Positions 36,210 to 46,621 of a DNA stretch of 64,000 bases are shown here, in pieces; the first letter of the stretch is position 1; each line of letters opens with the position of its first letter. A model generated the notes under the pieces. The model saw only the letters and a program-made list of their open reading frames with translations. It did not search any database and was not told the origin of the DNA. Made by a program: the position numbers and the translations under genes. Source of the DNA: an uncultured Alphaproteobacteria bacterium (lineage in GTDB: Bacteria; Pseudomonadota; Alphaproteobacteria; HIMB59; GCA-002718135). The stretch lies in the NCBI GenBank assembly GCA_902595425.1, contig CACJPV010000002.1, forward strand, positions 170,678 through 234,677. Direction: 5' to 3'.

Positions 36210-39200
36210 CTATTCAATTTCAATTAATAAATCTTTAGTCTCTACGTTATCACCAGAGCTTACATGTAGTTTTTTTATCGTTCCGCTTTTCTCTGCTGAA
36301 ATAATTGTTTCCATTTTCATTGCTTCAATAACTAATACTCTATCACCTTTGATAATTTTATCACCAGCACTTACAAATATTTTCGCAACTTGTCCTGGCA
36401 AAGGAGAGCCTATATGGTTTAGGTTTCCATCTTCTGCTTTTATTTTTACAGAAATATTTTTGGAAAATTCCGTATTTTGAATTTCAATAGTTCTTGGCTG
36501 GCCGTTTAATTCAAAAAACACTGAACTGGATCCACTTGCATTTGGTTCACCTTTTGCCAAATAACGAACGATGAGACTTTTTCCTTTATCGATAGGGAGA
36601 GAATATTCTTTATCTTGAACAGGGCCATAAAAAAATAACTCCGTTGATAAGATTGAGGTATCGCTGAATGTTTGACGATGTGTCATAAATTCTTCAAATA
36701 CTTTTGGGTACATCAAGTGTGAAGCTAGTTGTTGATTAGATATTTTTTCCTCATATTTTTTTTCTAGACTTGTCTTTTCTTTGTCTAAATTTATGCTTGC
36801 TAAGACTGACCCTGCTCTTTTTGTAAGCGGTTTCTCATTACCAAGAATTTTTTTCTGAAGTGTTTCTGGAAAACCACCAAGAGGTATACCTATCTCACCT
36901 TTAAAAAACTCCACTACTGAAGATGGAAAAGATATCTCTTTGTTTGGATCTAAAACATCTGCTGGGGTAAGATCGTTAGTAATCATATATAGAGCCATAT
37001 CTCCAACGACCTTTGACGAAGGGGTTACCTTGATAATATCACCAAACATTGTGTTAACCTCAGCATACATATTTGCAACAAGTCCCCATTTATCAGTTGT
37101 AATTCCAAGAGAACGTGCCTGCTCTTTAAGATTTGTAAATTGCCCCCCAGGCATTTGATGTAAATACACATCTGAACTGCCGCCTTTGAAATCAGTTTCA
37201 AAAGCCTTGTAATTACTTCGCACCTGCTCCCAGTACAGAGAGGCTTCACGAATATGCTCTTCATCCAATTTAGGATCAGCATGATTTTGTTTCATAATAG
37301 AAACAACAGAACCAAGGGCGGGTTGAGAAGTTAATCCACTCATTGAATCCATTGCCAAGTCTACGATGTCTATTTTCTCTTCAATAGCTGCTAGCACTGT
37401 TGCCGAAGATGTGCCTGACGTATCGTGTGTGTGATAATGAATTGGTAAAGAAATTTCATTTCTTAGTTCTTTAATTAACAGTTTAATAGCGGCTGGTTTA
37501 CATAAACCCGCCATGTCTTTTATCGCGATGATATGTGAGCCTGCTTTTTCAAGTTCTTTAGCAAGATCAATATAGTATTTTAGGGTATACTTTTCTTCTT
37601 TAGGATTGGTTACATCATTCGTATAACAAATAGTACCTTCACAAATTTTATTTTGATTCCTTACTTCTTCAATTGAAACTTTCATATTCTCAATGAGGTT
37701 TAATGAGTCAAAAACCCTAAATACATCAATCCCGGCCTGGGCTGCTTCCTTAACAAAAAACTTTACGACGTTATCAGGATAGTTTTTATAACCAACAGCG
37801 TTAGAACCTCTTAATAGCATTTGCTTCAAAATATTGGGTGCTTGATGATTTATCTTTGCTAGTCTGTCCCATGGATCTTCTTTTAAAAATCTCATGCTAG
37901 TATCAAATGTTGCCCCGCCCCAACACTCAATTGAAAACAGTTCAGATAAGTTATTACTATAAAACTCAGCAATGTTAATGAGATCATCAGTTCTCATTCT
38001 CGTTGCCAAGAGTGACTGATGTGCATCACGCATCGTCGTGTCAGTAACCAAAGTATATTTTTTATTTTTAATGTCTTGAGTAAATTTATCTGGGCCTAAT
38101 TGTTGTAATTCCTCAACATAATTTTTGAGTTGCAGATTTTTTTTAAACAAAGGAACAACCGGGTCTACTAAAACAAAATCATTTGTTCTTCCTTTTGTGT
38201 CTTGATGACCATTAACAATAATATTCCCAAGATAAGATATTATTTTAGATGCGCGGTCTTTTTTTGGTTTGTAATTGTAGAGCTCTTTGTTCGTATCAAC
38301 AAAGTTAGTATTATAATTTCCTGATTTAAAATCATCGTTATTAATAAGCGACTCTAGAAAGACAAGATTGGTTTTAACACCGCGAATTCTAAATTCACGC
38401 AGTGCTCTGTCCATTCTTCTAATACAATCTTCAGTAGTTTGTGCCCAAGTGGTTACTTTAACTAATAAGGAGTCATAATAAGGCGTAATAATTGAACCCG
38501 CAGCTGCTGTAGCGCCGTCTAACCTTACCCCAAATCCAGAAGCTGATCTATAGGTCATAATTTTCCCATAGTCAGGCATAAAATTATTCAAAGGATCTTC
38601 AGTTGTAACTCTGCACTGAATTGCATACCCATCCAGATGGATATTATCTTGATCAGGTAATGCTGGATCGTCTCCTATTTTTGTTCCTTCAGCAATTTTT
38701 ATTTGTGCCTTTACAATATCAATCCCTGTCACCTCTTCAGTAACAGTATGCTCAACCTGTATTCTTGGATTAACTTCAATAAAGTAATGTTTATTATTTT
38801 TTTTATCATATAAAAACTCAACTGTGCCTGCACCACAATAGTTTACATGTTTAGCAATCTTAACAGCAGAAGTGCAAATACTTTCCCGCGAACTTGATTC
38901 TAAAAAATGCGCAGGTGCTCTCTCAATTATTTTTTGGTGTCTTCTTTGAAGAGAGCAATCTCTCTCATATAAGTGGACGATGTTGCCGTGTTTATCTCCT
39001 AATATTTGAACCTCTATATGAGCAGCATCTTCTAAAAATTTTTCAATAAATACTTCATCTTTGCCAAAAGCTTTTTTGGACTCACTCTGAGCCAGTTCTA
39101 TTTGTTCAGATAATTCTTCTGCTGAGCGAACAACTCGCATACCTCTTCCACCCCCACCCCAACTTGCCTTAACAATAACAGGATAACCAATCTTATTAAC

Positions 39201-39650
39201 TTGGTCGTGAATATTTTTTTTATTTGCTTCACTAACTTTTACTGATGGAATAGTGCTCACACCTGCTTCATCCGCAACCTCTTTTGCTGCTGTCTTGTTA
39301 CCTAATCTGCTGAGTATTTCTGGAGTGGGTCCGATAAAGGTAATATTATTTTTTTCACACAAGTCTGCAAACTCAGGATTTTCCGATAAAAAACCATAGC
39401 CAGGATGAATGGCGTCAACGCCTGCTTTCTTTGCGATGTCGATAATTGAATTAATATCGAGATATGCTTGAATTGGACCTTTTCCCTCTCCCACAAGATA
39501 GCTCTCGTCCGTCTTAAAACGATGTAATGCAAATCTATCTTCTTTAGAATAAATAGCAGCAGTGCGTATGCCAGACTCTTCAGCAGCCCTAAAAATTCTA
39601 ATAGCTATTTCGCTTCTGTTAGCAGCTAATATTTTTTTAATTTTTTTCAT
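36210..39650 (-). CDS. pyc: Pyruvate carboxylase
   Basis: This 1146-residue single-chain enzyme has the full set of domains. The biotin carboxylase with ATP-grasp (about 1-450) contains KASWGGGGRGMRVV and EVNPRIQVEHTVTEE. The carboxyltransferase barrel (about 525-800) contains TTMRDAHQSLLATRMRT, a metal site and IKDMAGLCKP, and is followed by the PYC conserved domain. The biotin carrier domain at the end has VIEAMKMETI with the biotinylated Lys. It makes oxaloacetate from pyruvate and bicarbonate, the main anaplerotic step. It overlaps nth by 14 bases. Confidence 0.96.
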   Translation of the reverse strand: MKKIKKILAANRSEIAIRIFRAAEESGIRTAAIYSKEDRFALHRFKTDESYLVGEGKGPIQAYLDINSIIDIAKKAGVDAIHPGYGFLSENPEFADLCEKNNITFIGPTPEILSRLGNKTAAKEVADEAGVSTIPSVKVSEANKKNIHDQVNKIGYPVIVKASWGGGGRGMRVVRSAEELSEQIELAQSESKKAFGKDEVFIEKFLEDAAHIEVQILGDKHGNIVHLYERDCSLQRRHQKIIERAPAHFLESSSRESICTSAVKIAKHVNYCGAGTVEFLYDKKNNKHYFIEVNPRIQVEHTVTEEVTGIDIVKAQIKIAEGTKIGDDPALPDQDNIHLDGYAIQCRVTTEDPLNNFMPDYGKIMTYRSASGFGVRLDGATAAAGSIITPYYDSLLVKVTTWAQTTEDCIRRMDRALREFRIRGVKTNLVFLESLINNDDFKSGNYNTNFVDTNKELYNYKPKKDRASKIISYLGNIIVNGHQDTKGRTNDFVLVDPVVPLFKKNLQLKNYVEELQQLGPDKFTQDIKNKKYTLVTDTTMRDAHQSLLATRMRTDDLINIAEFYSNNLSELFSIECWGGATFDTSMRFLKEDPWDRLAKINHQAPNILKQMLLRGSNAVGYKNYPDNVVKFFVKEAAQAGIDVFRVFDSLNLIENMKVSIEEVRNQNKICEGTICYTNDVTNPKEEKYTLKYYIDLAKELEKAGSHIIAIKDMAGLCKPAAIKLLIKELRNEISLPIHYHTHDTSGTSSATVLAAIEEKIDIVDLAMDSMSGLTSQPALGSVVSIMKQNHADPKLDEEHIREASLYWEQVRSNYKAFETDFKGGSSDVYLHQMPGGQFTNLKEQARSLGITTDKWGLVANMYAEVNTMFGDIIKVTPSSKVVGDMALYMITNDLTPADVLDPNKEISFPSSVVEFFKGEIGIPLGGFPETLQKKILGNEKPLTKRAGSVLASINLDKEKTSLEKKYEEKISNQQLASHLMYPKVFEEFMTHRQTFSDTSILSTELFFYGPVQDKEYSLPIDKGKSLIVRYLAKGEPNASGSSSVFFELNGQPRTIEIQNTEFSKNISVKIKAEDGNLNHIGSPLPGQVAKIFVSAGDKIIKGDRVLVIEAMKMETIISAEKSGTIKKLHVSSGDNVETKDLLIEIE

Positions 39651-40272
39651 TTTTTAAATACAAGCACTGTTTTGCAATCACACACTGATCACAAATCGGT
39701 TTTTGCGATTTGCATGTATATCTTCCGTGCAAAATAAGCAAGTGATGGGCAGTTTTTAGCCATTTTTTCGGTGTTATCTGCTCCAAAACCTCCTGCGTTT
39801 GATCTGCAGTCTTTGTTTTTGCCAACCCAACTCTGTTGGAAACCCGATAAACGTGGGTATCAACTGCAATTCTAGGAATATTGAGAATTTCGTTTTGATA
39901 AACACTTGCTGTTTTATTTCCAACTCCAGGAAGAGAAGTAAGCTCTTCAAAGTCTGTAGGCACCTTCCCTTTATAATCTTTAACTAAAATTTTAGAGAGA
40001 TTAATGACGTTCTTAGCCTTAGAATTATAAAGTCCTATCGTCTTAATATAACCTTTTAGTTTTCGCTCACCCAAAGTAATCATGTCTTTTGGAGATTTTA
40101 CAATCTTAAACAAATCTTTTGTTGCTGCATTTACCGACTTATCAGTTGCCTGGGCTGATAATACAACAGATACCAAAAAGGTATAGGGATTGCGGTACTT
40201 CAGTTCTGTTTTTGGCTCTCCAATTTTTTTAGCAAGAGATTTATAAACTATATTTATTGTAACTTTATTCAT
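39637..40272 (-). CDS. nth: Endonuclease III
   Basis: 211 residues from the ATG at 40272; a GTG three codons upstream is an alternative. The helix-hairpin-helix LPGVGNKTASV carries the catalytic Lys, and IAVDTHVYRVSNR carries the catalytic Asp. The C-terminal [4Fe-4S] loop is complete: CKSQKPICDQCVIAKQC, spacing C-x6-C-x2-C-x5-C. It is a DNA glycosylase/AP lyase for oxidised pyrimidines. Its end overlaps pyc; the pairing with pyc is probably only compaction. Confidence 0.95.
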   Translation of the reverse strand: MNKVTINIVYKSLAKKIGEPKTELKYRNPYTFLVSVVLSAQATDKSVNAATKDLFKIVKSPKDMITLGERKLKGYIKTIGLYNSKAKNVINLSKILVKDYKGKVPTDFEELTSLPGVGNKTASVYQNEILNIPRIAVDTHVYRVSNRVGLAKTKTADQTQEVLEQITPKKWLKTAHHLLILHGRYTCKSQKPICDQCVIAKQCLYLKNEKN

Positions 40273-40324
40273 GGAGACCACTTTAAAATAAAAATTTTTT
40301 ATATAAATATTAATTTACACCAAT

Positions 40325-40765
40325 ATGATGAAAGAAAAAATTATACCTTTTCAAAGTTGCTCGAAATCACTTTTTATTTTTTTAGGAATAATTCTCGTTT
40401 TATGGAGTGTGTTGTTTTCTTTAATTCTGATTTCATATGGAGCTTGGCCAATTACTATATTTTTAGGGGCAGAATATTTTCTTATAGTTTATTTAGTTAG
40501 GGTTTATTTTAAAAATAAAAATATTGCTGAAAACATTACAATAGATGCAGATGTAATTAAAATCGAAAAACTTAAACAAGATAAAATTTCAAAGACTTCA
40601 ACCTTTAAAACTTATTGGTCAAACATAAATTTCTACAAACATAAAAATATATCATCGCTAACAATAAGACAATCAGCTAAAGAAGAAGAGATTGCTCCAT
40701 TTTTACATTCAGATTTAAAAGAAAAACTTTATTATAAAATTAAGAACTACTTAGCGCTTAAGTAA
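40325..40765 (+). CDS. DUF2244 family membrane protein
   Basis: This 146-residue protein has two transmembrane helices (about 16-37 and 42-62) separated by a tight turn with GAWPITIFLG, a motif typical of DUF2244, and a cytoplasmic beta-rich tail with ITIDADVIKIEK. Function is unknown; the family is common in alphaproteobacteria, often beside nth as here. Two Met codons in a row begin it; the first is used here. Confidence 0.8.
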   Translation: MMKEKIIPFQSCSKSLFIFLGIILVLWSVLFSLILISYGAWPITIFLGAEYFLIVYLVRVYFKNKNIAENITIDADVIKIEKLKQDKISKTSTFKTYWSNINFYKHKNISSLTIRQSAKEEEIAPFLHSDLKEKLYYKIKNYLALK

Positions 40766-40769
40766 AAAC

Positions 40770-41579
40770 TTATTTTGTTTTTAAAAGAGAGCTCATATCA
40801 AAAAAGCCTGATTTCTTTTTCGATATAAATACTGCAGCTTTTAAAGCTCCGCTTACAAAAATAGATCTGTTATTTGCTTTGTGATATAAATCTATTCTGT
40901 CGTCCTTACTAATAAAGCTAACAGTGTGCTCACCGGCTATCTCACCACCTCTAGTAACAGAAAATCCTATATCTCCACTTTTTCTTTTCTTTAAATTTTT
41001 TGTTCGGTCTAACACTTTAGTTTTATCAAGTTTAGTTTTGCGACCAACCGCAGCATATTCTCCAAGTGAAAGAGCGGTGCCAGATGGAGCATCAACTTTA
41101 TGTTTATGATGTGTTTCAGCAATTTCAATATCATACTCATCGGCATGAAGTGAAGATGCGGCCTGCCTTACTAAATCAAATAAAAGATTTACACCGACGC
41201 TCATATTAGATGACATAAGGATTGGGGTCTTTTTTGATAAAGTTTTAATTTTACCTTTTTGTGCATTTGAAATGCCAGTTGTTCCTATAACTAATGCTGT
41301 CTTAGTGGCACTTGCAAGTTTAACATTAGATAATGTTGATTGAGGTGTGGTAAAATCTATTACAACATTAGCTTTTTTAAAAATTGATAATGCATTGCTT
41401 GTTATTAAGCTGCTTGAGTTAATGTCGGTAACATCGCTAATTTTTTTTCCAATTTTGGGATGAGACTTATGTTCAAAACCACCTACAAATATAAAATTTT
41501 TATTATTAAGAATTTGCTTGGTGAGTTCTTGGCCCATTCGCCCTAAACAGCCTGAAATACCTACTTTTATTTTTGCCAT
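40770..41579 (-). CDS. dapB: 4-hydroxy-tetrahydrodipicolinate reductase
   Basis: This 269-residue protein has the N-terminal Rossmann motif VGISGCLGRMGQ, VVIDFTTPQSTLSN, the substrate loop ETHHKHKVDAPSGTALSLGE (the signature with catalytic His-His-Lys) and an SVTRGGEIAGEHTVSF segment. It reduces the lysine/diaminopimelate intermediate with NAD(P)H. It ends 5 bases from the DUF2244 stop (convergent). It follows dnaJ, an arrangement also seen in other alphaproteobacteria; a small TATAC/GTATA dyad lies in the 40-base gap. Confidence 0.94.
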   Translation of the reverse strand: MAKIKVGISGCLGRMGQELTKQILNNKNFIFVGGFEHKSHPKIGKKISDVTDINSSSLITSNALSIFKKANVVIDFTTPQSTLSNVKLASATKTALVIGTTGISNAQKGKIKTLSKKTPILMSSNMSVGVNLLFDLVRQAASSLHADEYDIEIAETHHKHKVDAPSGTALSLGEYAAVGRKTKLDKTKVLDRTKNLKKRKSGDIGFSVTRGGEIAGEHTVSFISKDDRIDLYHKANNRSIFVSGALKAAVFISKKKSGFFDMSSLLKTK

Positions 41580-41619
41580 AAAACTTCTTATACTTTGGGT
41601 ATAGTTGAATGAAAAGGAA

Positions 41620-42750
41620 TTAAGTTAAATCTTCCCAAACTTCTTTTAATTTAGAGAAAAAACTTTGTGATTTTGGGCTATGTTTTTTTGATGTGCCGCC
41701 CTCTTTTTCAAATTCTTGTAAAATAGCTTTTTGTTTACTGTTTAAATTTACAGGGATTTCGACGCTTACCTCTACATACATATCACCGCGTCTTGTTTGA
41801 CGAAGAACACTCATGCCTTTGCCTTTTAATCTAAACTGTGTCTCTGATTGTGTTCCTGCAGGAATATTTAATCTTGCCTTCTTTCCTTCGATAGTTGGTA
41901 CCTCAACTTCACCACCAAGGATTGCGGTAGTTATTGAAATGGGAATTTGACAAAAGATATTCTCTTCCTCTCGCTCAAAAAGCTTATCTTTTTGAACTTG
42001 AACAAAAATATATAAATCACCATTTCCAGCACCTCTCTGTCCAGGCTCTCCCTCTCCAGAAATTCTAATTCTTGTTCCATTATCAACCCCAGCAGGAATT
42101 GATACAGAAATGGTTTTTTGTTTTTTTAACTGACCAGTTCCACTACATTTTAAACATGGGTTTTTAATTGATGATCCTTCACCACCACATGTTGGGCATG
42201 GTCGCTCAATAGAAAAAAATCCTTGGGTGGATCTTACTTTACCCTGTCCTCCACATGTTGAACATGTGCTGGGACCGGACTTATCAGCGCTACCTGTTGC
42301 GGAACATAAGTCACAACCTTCGTATCCTGGAATTCTTATTTGAGATTTTTTACCAGCAAATGCTTCTTGCAGAGTTACGGACATATTGTAGCGAAGATCA
42401 CTTCCTCGCTGCGGTCCCCGTTGTCTTGAAGACCCTCCAAAACCTCCACCAAAAAACTCTTCGAATATATCTGAAAAACCTCCTGCAAAATCTCCAAAGC
42501 CTTGTCCGCCACCCATGCCTCCTTGACGAAAAGCATCGTGCCCGTATTGATCATAAGCAGCTCTTTTTTCTGGATCTTTTAGTGCCTCATATGCAGCAGT
42601 TGCTTCTTTAAATTTCTTTTCGGCTTCTTTATTATCCTTATTTCTATCTGGATGATATTTCATCGCAAGCTTACGATAGGACTTTTTTATTTCATCATCA
42701 CTAGCGTTTTTTTGAACACCTAGAATATCATAGAAGTCTCTATCAGCCAT
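41620..42750 (-). CDS. dnaJ: Chaperone DnaJ
   Basis: This 376-residue type I J-protein has the J domain with YHPDRN (HPD, about 32-34), the glycine/phenylalanine-rich linker (about 75-115), and a zinc region with four CxxCxGxG-type repeats starting CDLCSATG (here Ala replaces the usual Gly in the first repeat). The C-terminal substrate-binding domains follow. It delivers unfolded clients to DnaK and stimulates its ATPase. It follows dnaK by 32 bases, in one operon from the dnaK heat-shock promoter. Confidence 0.96.
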   Translation of the reverse strand: MADRDFYDILGVQKNASDDEIKKSYRKLAMKYHPDRNKDNKEAEKKFKEATAAYEALKDPEKRAAYDQYGHDAFRQGGMGGGQGFGDFAGGFSDIFEEFFGGGFGGSSRQRGPQRGSDLRYNMSVTLQEAFAGKKSQIRIPGYEGCDLCSATGSADKSGPSTCSTCGGQGKVRSTQGFFSIERPCPTCGGEGSSIKNPCLKCSGTGQLKKQKTISVSIPAGVDNGTRIRISGEGEPGQRGAGNGDLYIFVQVQKDKLFEREEENIFCQIPISITTAILGGEVEVPTIEGKKARLNIPAGTQSETQFRLKGKGMSVLRQTRRGDMYVEVSVEIPVNLNSKQKAILQEFEKEGGTSKKHSPKSQSFFSKLKEVWEDLT

Positions 42751-42782
42751 GCATGTCCCTTACAGGAAAATATTAAAGATTG

Positions 42783-44702
42783 TTAATCTTTTTTATTTTC
42801 GTCAACTTCTTCAAATTCAGCATCTACAACCTTTTCATCTTTTTTATCAGAAGAAGGCTCTTCTCCAGAAGGGTCGGGTTGTGCAGCTCCTGCTTGAGGA
42901 TTTTGTTTGTAAATCGCCTCTCCAAGCTTTAACGAAGATTGAACTAATGCCTCAGTTTTAGACTTAATAGCCTCTATGTCATCTCCGTCTTTGACTTTTT
43001 TAAGCTCTTCAATATCTGCTGTAATTTTATTTTTATCTTCCTCAGGAACCTTATCTCCATGTTCCTTCAAATTTTTCTCAGTCTCGTTAATTAAGCTATC
43101 AGCATGATTTTTTGTATCAACAGACTCTCTTTTTTTCTTATCTTCTTCAGCGTTTTCTTCAGCTTCTTTTACCATACGCTCAATTTCATCATCTGATAGC
43201 CCGCCAGATGCCTGGATACGAATTTGCTGTTCTTTACCCGTAGATTTATCTTTTGCAGAAACATTTACTATGCCGTTCGCATCAATATCGAAAGTAACCT
43301 CAATTTGTGGCATGCCTCTTGCTGCAGGTGGTATTCCTACCAAATCGAATTGACCTAAGAGCTTGTTATCTGCAGCCATTTCTCTCTCACCTTGAAATAC
43401 TCTTATCGTAACGGCGCTTTGATTATCTTCAGCTGTAGAAAAAACCTGACTTTTTTTGGTTGGAATTGTTGTGTTTTTATCAATGAGCCTTGTAAATACG
43501 CCTCCTAGTGTTTCAATTCCAAGAGACAGGGGTGTAACGTCTAATAATAATACGTCTTTTACATCGCCTTGTAATACACCGCCCTGAATCGCAGCACCAG
43601 ATGCAACAACTTCATCTGGATTAACACCTTTGTTAGGATCTTTACCAAAAAAGTTTTTAACTATCTCTGTAACTTTAGGCATTCTAGTCATTCCACCAAC
43701 AAGAATAACATCATCAATATCAGCTGCTTGCAAACCAGCATCTTTTAGAGCTTGCTCACACGGCTTTAAACTTTTATTTAATAAGTCACCAACGATAGCT
43801 TCGAGCTTTGCTCTAGAAAGTTTTATAGTTAAGTGCTTTGGTCCTGTTTGATCGGCTGTAATAAATGGAAGATTAACCTCTGTTTCTGTAGAACTAGATA
43901 ATTCTATTTTTGCTTTCTCTGCTGCTTCTTTTAATCTTTGAAGAGCAAGTTTATCAGACCTCAAATCAATTGCGTTATCTTTTTTAAATTCGTCAGCAAG
44001 ATAATCAATAATCTGTAGATCAAAGTCCTCTCCACCAAGGTGGGTATCTCCATTAGTAGATTTAACTTCAAATACACCATCTCCAATTTCTAAAATTGAA
44101 ATATCAAATGTGCCACCGCCCAAATCGTAAACAGCAACAGTTCCTGCTTTTTTCTTATCAAGACCGTATGCAAGTGCTGCAGCTGTAGGTTCGTTAATAA
44201 TCCTGAGAACTTCTAATCCTGCAATTTTTCCTGCATCTTTTGTTGCCTGTCTTTGAGCATCATTAAAGTAGGCTGGAACAGTAATAACTGCTTGAGTAAC
44301 ATTCTCACCTAAGTAGCTCTCAGCAGTTTCTTTCATTTTCTGTAAGACAAAAGCGCTTATTTGGCTTGGGCTATATTTTTCACCGCGAGACTCCACCCAT
44401 GCATCGCCATTATCACCTTTAACAATCTTGTATGGTACAAGGCCGCTGTCTTCTTTTACTATTTTGTCTTCAAAATTTCTTCCTATTAACCTCTTTATGG
44501 CGAAAAGTGTATTTTCTGGATTTGTAACAGCTTGTCTTTTTGCAGATTGACCAACTAACTTTTCTTTTGACTCACTGAAAGCAACCATTGAGGGGGTGGT
44601 TCTTGCTCCTTCTGCATTCTCTATAACTTTTGCTTCTTTACCATCCATGACAGCAACACATGAATTTGTGGTGCCTAAATCTATTCCAATAACCTTTGCC
44701 AT
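42783..44702 (-). CDS. dnaK: Chaperone DnaK (Hsp70)
   Basis: This 639-residue Hsp70 has [17 protein letters not shown] at the start, [17 protein letters not shown] near residue 196, and [17 protein letters not shown] near residue 335 (the three Hsp70 signatures), then the substrate-binding domain and the lid ending in an acidic tail ([13 protein letters not shown]). It folds and protects proteins in an ATP cycle with DnaJ and GrpE, both encoded next to it. Upstream lies a sigma-32-type promoter. Confidence 0.97.
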   Translation of the reverse strand: MAKVIGIDLGTTNSCVAVMDGKEAKVIENAEGARTTPSMVAFSESKEKLVGQSAKRQAVTNPENTLFAIKRLIGRNFEDKIVKEDSGLVPYKIVKGDNGDAWVESRGEKYSPSQISAFVLQKMKETAESYLGENVTQAVITVPAYFNDAQRQATKDAGKIAGLEVLRIINEPTAAALAYGLDKKKAGTVAVYDLGGGTFDISILEIGDGVFEVKSTNGDTHLGGEDFDLQIIDYLADEFKKDNAIDLRSDKLALQRLKEAAEKAKIELSSSTETEVNLPFITADQTGPKHLTIKLSRAKLEAIVGDLLNKSLKPCEQALKDAGLQAADIDDVILVGGMTRMPKVTEIVKNFFGKDPNKGVNPDEVVASGAAIQGGVLQGDVKDVLLLDVTPLSLGIETLGGVFTRLIDKNTTIPTKKSQVFSTAEDNQSAVTIRVFQGEREMAADNKLLGQFDLVGIPPAARGMPQIEVTFDIDANGIVNVSAKDKSTGKEQQIRIQASGGLSDDEIERMVKEAEENAEEDKKKRESVDTKNHADSLINETEKNLKEHGDKVPEEDKNKITADIEELKKVKDGDDIEAIKSKTEALVQSSLKLGEAIYKQNPQAGAAQPDPSGEEPSSDKKDEKVVDAEFEEVDENKKD

Positions 44703-44757
44703 AATACTTTTGTCCTATTTTGATTAAATTTGTGTCTAATCTAGTAGACTATAAAGA

Positions 44758-44785
44758 ATATGGTATGAAACTTAAAAAATACAAG
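44758..44785 (-). promoter_or_regulatory. Sigma-32 (RpoH) promoter of dnaK-dnaJ
   Basis: On the minus strand, CTTGTAT (44785-44779) and TACCATAT (44765-44758) are separated by 13 bases, close to CTTGAAA-N13-CCCCATNT. Transcription would begin about 50 bases upstream of the dnaK ATG. No CIRCE repeat is visible in this 129-base gap. Confidence 0.65.
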
Positions 44786-44831
44786 AAGCTCATATAATTA
44801 TTTGTTTTTATTATGTTTTGTTGGTTTTTGG

Positions 44832-45524
44832 CTATTTTTGATCTTTATTTTTGGTTTCATTTTCGTTTTGACTATCTGAAGTCTTGTTTTGTTGAGGTTT
44901 TTTAGATACTCCAACCATTGCCGGTCTAAGCAATCTATCGTGCATCATGTAACCAGTCTGAATTTCTTGTACCACAATGCCCTCATCAAGATCATCTCTT
45001 TCTACCTCCATCATTGCCTGATGAAGGTTGGGGTCGAATTTTTCATTCATTGAATTAATTTTAGAAATGCCATTTTTTTCAAGCGCACTAGAAAATTCTT
45101 TTTGGACCATTTTAAGTCCTTCTATCAAATTTTTAATAGACTGCGGATGACCCTCTTCCTGATTAATTGCAGATAAAGCCCTCTCAAGATTGTCGCCAGG
45201 AGATAAAATATCTCTAGCAAAATTAACACTTCCGTATTTAATTGAGTCAATTTTTTCTCGATCAAATCGTTTGCGCAAATTTTCCATTTCGGCCAGCACT
45301 CTTATTTTGTCTTCTTTTAAAGCTCTTACTTCTTCTTGGAGTCTTTCCTCTTCACTCTCTTCGCTTTCTTCGCTTTCTTCTTCAGCGCTATCTGCTTCGT
45401 TTTGAGGTTCATCATTTTTTATTGAAGTGCTCTCTTCTAAATTTTCATCTTTATTTTCAATTATTTCCTCTTTTTCAATTTTCTCTTTAGTTTCTTTTTG
45501 ATCTTTTCTTTCTTTATTGTTCAT
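44832..45524 (-). CDS. grpE: Nucleotide exchange factor GrpE
   Basis: This 230-residue protein has a long acidic N-terminal tail (about 1-60, many Glu with EESEESEESEEERL). A coiled coil (about 60-110) includes LRKRFDREK, and the C-terminal beta domain has EKFDPNLHQAMMEVE and VVQEIQTGYMMHDRLLRPAMV (read in two parts), the GrpE signature. It resets DnaK by releasing ADP. It starts at the hrcA stop (shared base) and is followed by a 129-base gap before dnaK. Confidence 0.93.
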   Translation of the reverse strand: MNNKERKDQKETKEKIEKEEIIENKDENLEESTSIKNDEPQNEADSAEEESEESEESEEERLQEEVRALKEDKIRVLAEMENLRKRFDREKIDSIKYGSVNFARDILSPGDNLERALSAINQEEGHPQSIKNLIEGLKMVQKEFSSALEKNGISKINSMNEKFDPNLHQAMMEVERDDLDEGIVVQEIQTGYMMHDRLLRPAMVGVSKKPQQNKTSDSQNENETKNKDQK

Positions 45525-46570
45525 TATTTTAAAACCTTTCCTATAATTTTAGACGTATAGTCAACTAAAGGGACAATCTTTGAATAATTTAATCTTGTTG
45601 GCCCAACTACTCCTATTGCTCCTACAATTTCTTGCTCTTTATTTTTATATGGGGCCATTACCATAGAAAGGCCAGAGTGTTTAAATAAAAAATTTTTAGA
45701 TCCAATAAATATTTGAACCCCTTTTGCTTTTGCTGCATTTTCTAATATTTCAATGAAGGTGGTTTTGTTTTCAATTTCGTCAAATAGTTGTCTGATTTGA
45801 TCTAAGTCTTTTGATATTATTTCATCTTTCAGTAACTTTGATTGACCATGTAAGAAAATGTAAGGATTGTTTAATTTTGGCTCTATTTCAACTATTCCTT
45901 TTTTTACAAGTTTTCTTGAAATTTCCTCAAGGCTTGATTTGGATTTGGTTATTTCAGTTTCAACAAGTCTTTTAATTTCAGAAATGTTTTTATTTCTAAA
46001 CTTATCGTCAAGATAGTTTGATACTTGCAATAATTGTGAGCTAGTAAATTTTCCACTATCCTCGATTATTCTATTTTCTATCTCTCCGTTTTCATATGCC
46101 AAAATTGACATAATCTGCTTTGAGTTTAACCTTATAAATTCAAGATGTTTAAGGTTTTTTTGGTACTTTGGCGCTATTACGATCCCTGCATAATTAGAAA
46201 GCCCAGAGATTGCTCTAGAAGCCTCATCTAGTACTTGTTGGTAAGACTTGCTTTTTGAAGAGCCTAATTGTTCTATATTTTCTTTTTCTGATTTAGAAAT
46301 TCTTCCAAACTCTAACAATCCATCAACAAAAAAGCGCATACCCTTTTCTGTTGGCACTCTACCTGCCGATGTATGCGGTGAAAACAACAAGCCCTCTTTT
46401 TGTAGGTTGGACAATATAGCCCTAACAGATGCTGATGAAATATCTAAACCAGCCCTTTTTAAAACAGTTTCAGATCCAGATGGAGATCCTGTCTCTAAAT
46501 AACTCTCAACTACACTTTTAAAAATTTGTTTTGATCTTTCGCTTAGCTCTGAATACAAATTATTTTTCAT
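45524..46570 (-). CDS. hrcA: Heat-inducible transcription repressor HrcA
   Basis: 348 residues from the ATG at 46570 (a TTG two codons earlier is possible). The N-terminal winged helix has SERSKQIFKSVVESYLETG and SSASVRAILSNLQKEGLL followed by SPHTSAGRVPTEKGMRFFVD, the HrcA signature; the C-terminal part is the GAF-like domain, ending in VVGPTRLNYSKIVPLVDY. It represses CIRCE-controlled genes, in alphaproteobacteria mainly groESL. No CIRCE site was found before hrcA, dnaK, hsp20 or hslV in this window, so its targets are elsewhere. Confidence 0.94.
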   Translation of the reverse strand: MKNNLYSELSERSKQIFKSVVESYLETGSPSGSETVLKRAGLDISSASVRAILSNLQKEGLLFSPHTSAGRVPTEKGMRFFVDGLLEFGRISKSEKENIEQLGSSKSKSYQQVLDEASRAISGLSNYAGIVIAPKYQKNLKHLEFIRLNSKQIMSILAYENGEIENRIIEDSGKFTSSQLLQVSNYLDDKFRNKNISEIKRLVETEITKSKSSLEEISRKLVKKGIVEIEPKLNNPYIFLHGQSKLLKDEIISKDLDQIRQLFDEIENKTTFIEILENAAKAKGVQIFIGSKNFLFKHSGLSMVMAPYKNKEQEIVGAIGVVGPTRLNYSKIVPLVDYTSKIIGKVLK

Positions 46571-46577
46571 AGACAAT

Positions 46578-46592
46578 ATATTGGTGCAATAT
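46578..46592. promoter_or_regulatory. Perfect short dyad in the hrcA/rph divergent spacer
   Basis: ATATTG-GTG-CAATAT is a perfect 6+3+6 palindrome 7 bases upstream of the hrcA ATG and 29 bases upstream of rph. The spacer is only 51 bases, so any protein bound here would affect both genes. It is not CIRCE. It may be an operator or chance in AT-rich DNA. Confidence 0.3.
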
Positions 46593-46621
46593 TTTTAAAA
46601 TTCAATTAATAGATACTTATT

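Noticed and set aside
41580..41619. TATAC/GTATA small dyad upstream of dapB, considered as a terminator after dapB or an operator.
   Set aside because: The stem is only five A:T-rich pairs, too weak to support a specific call.
42255..45490. Long open frames opposite dnaJ, dnaK and grpE.
   Set aside because: They are antisense shadows of strongly conserved genes and have no family motifs or ribosome sites.
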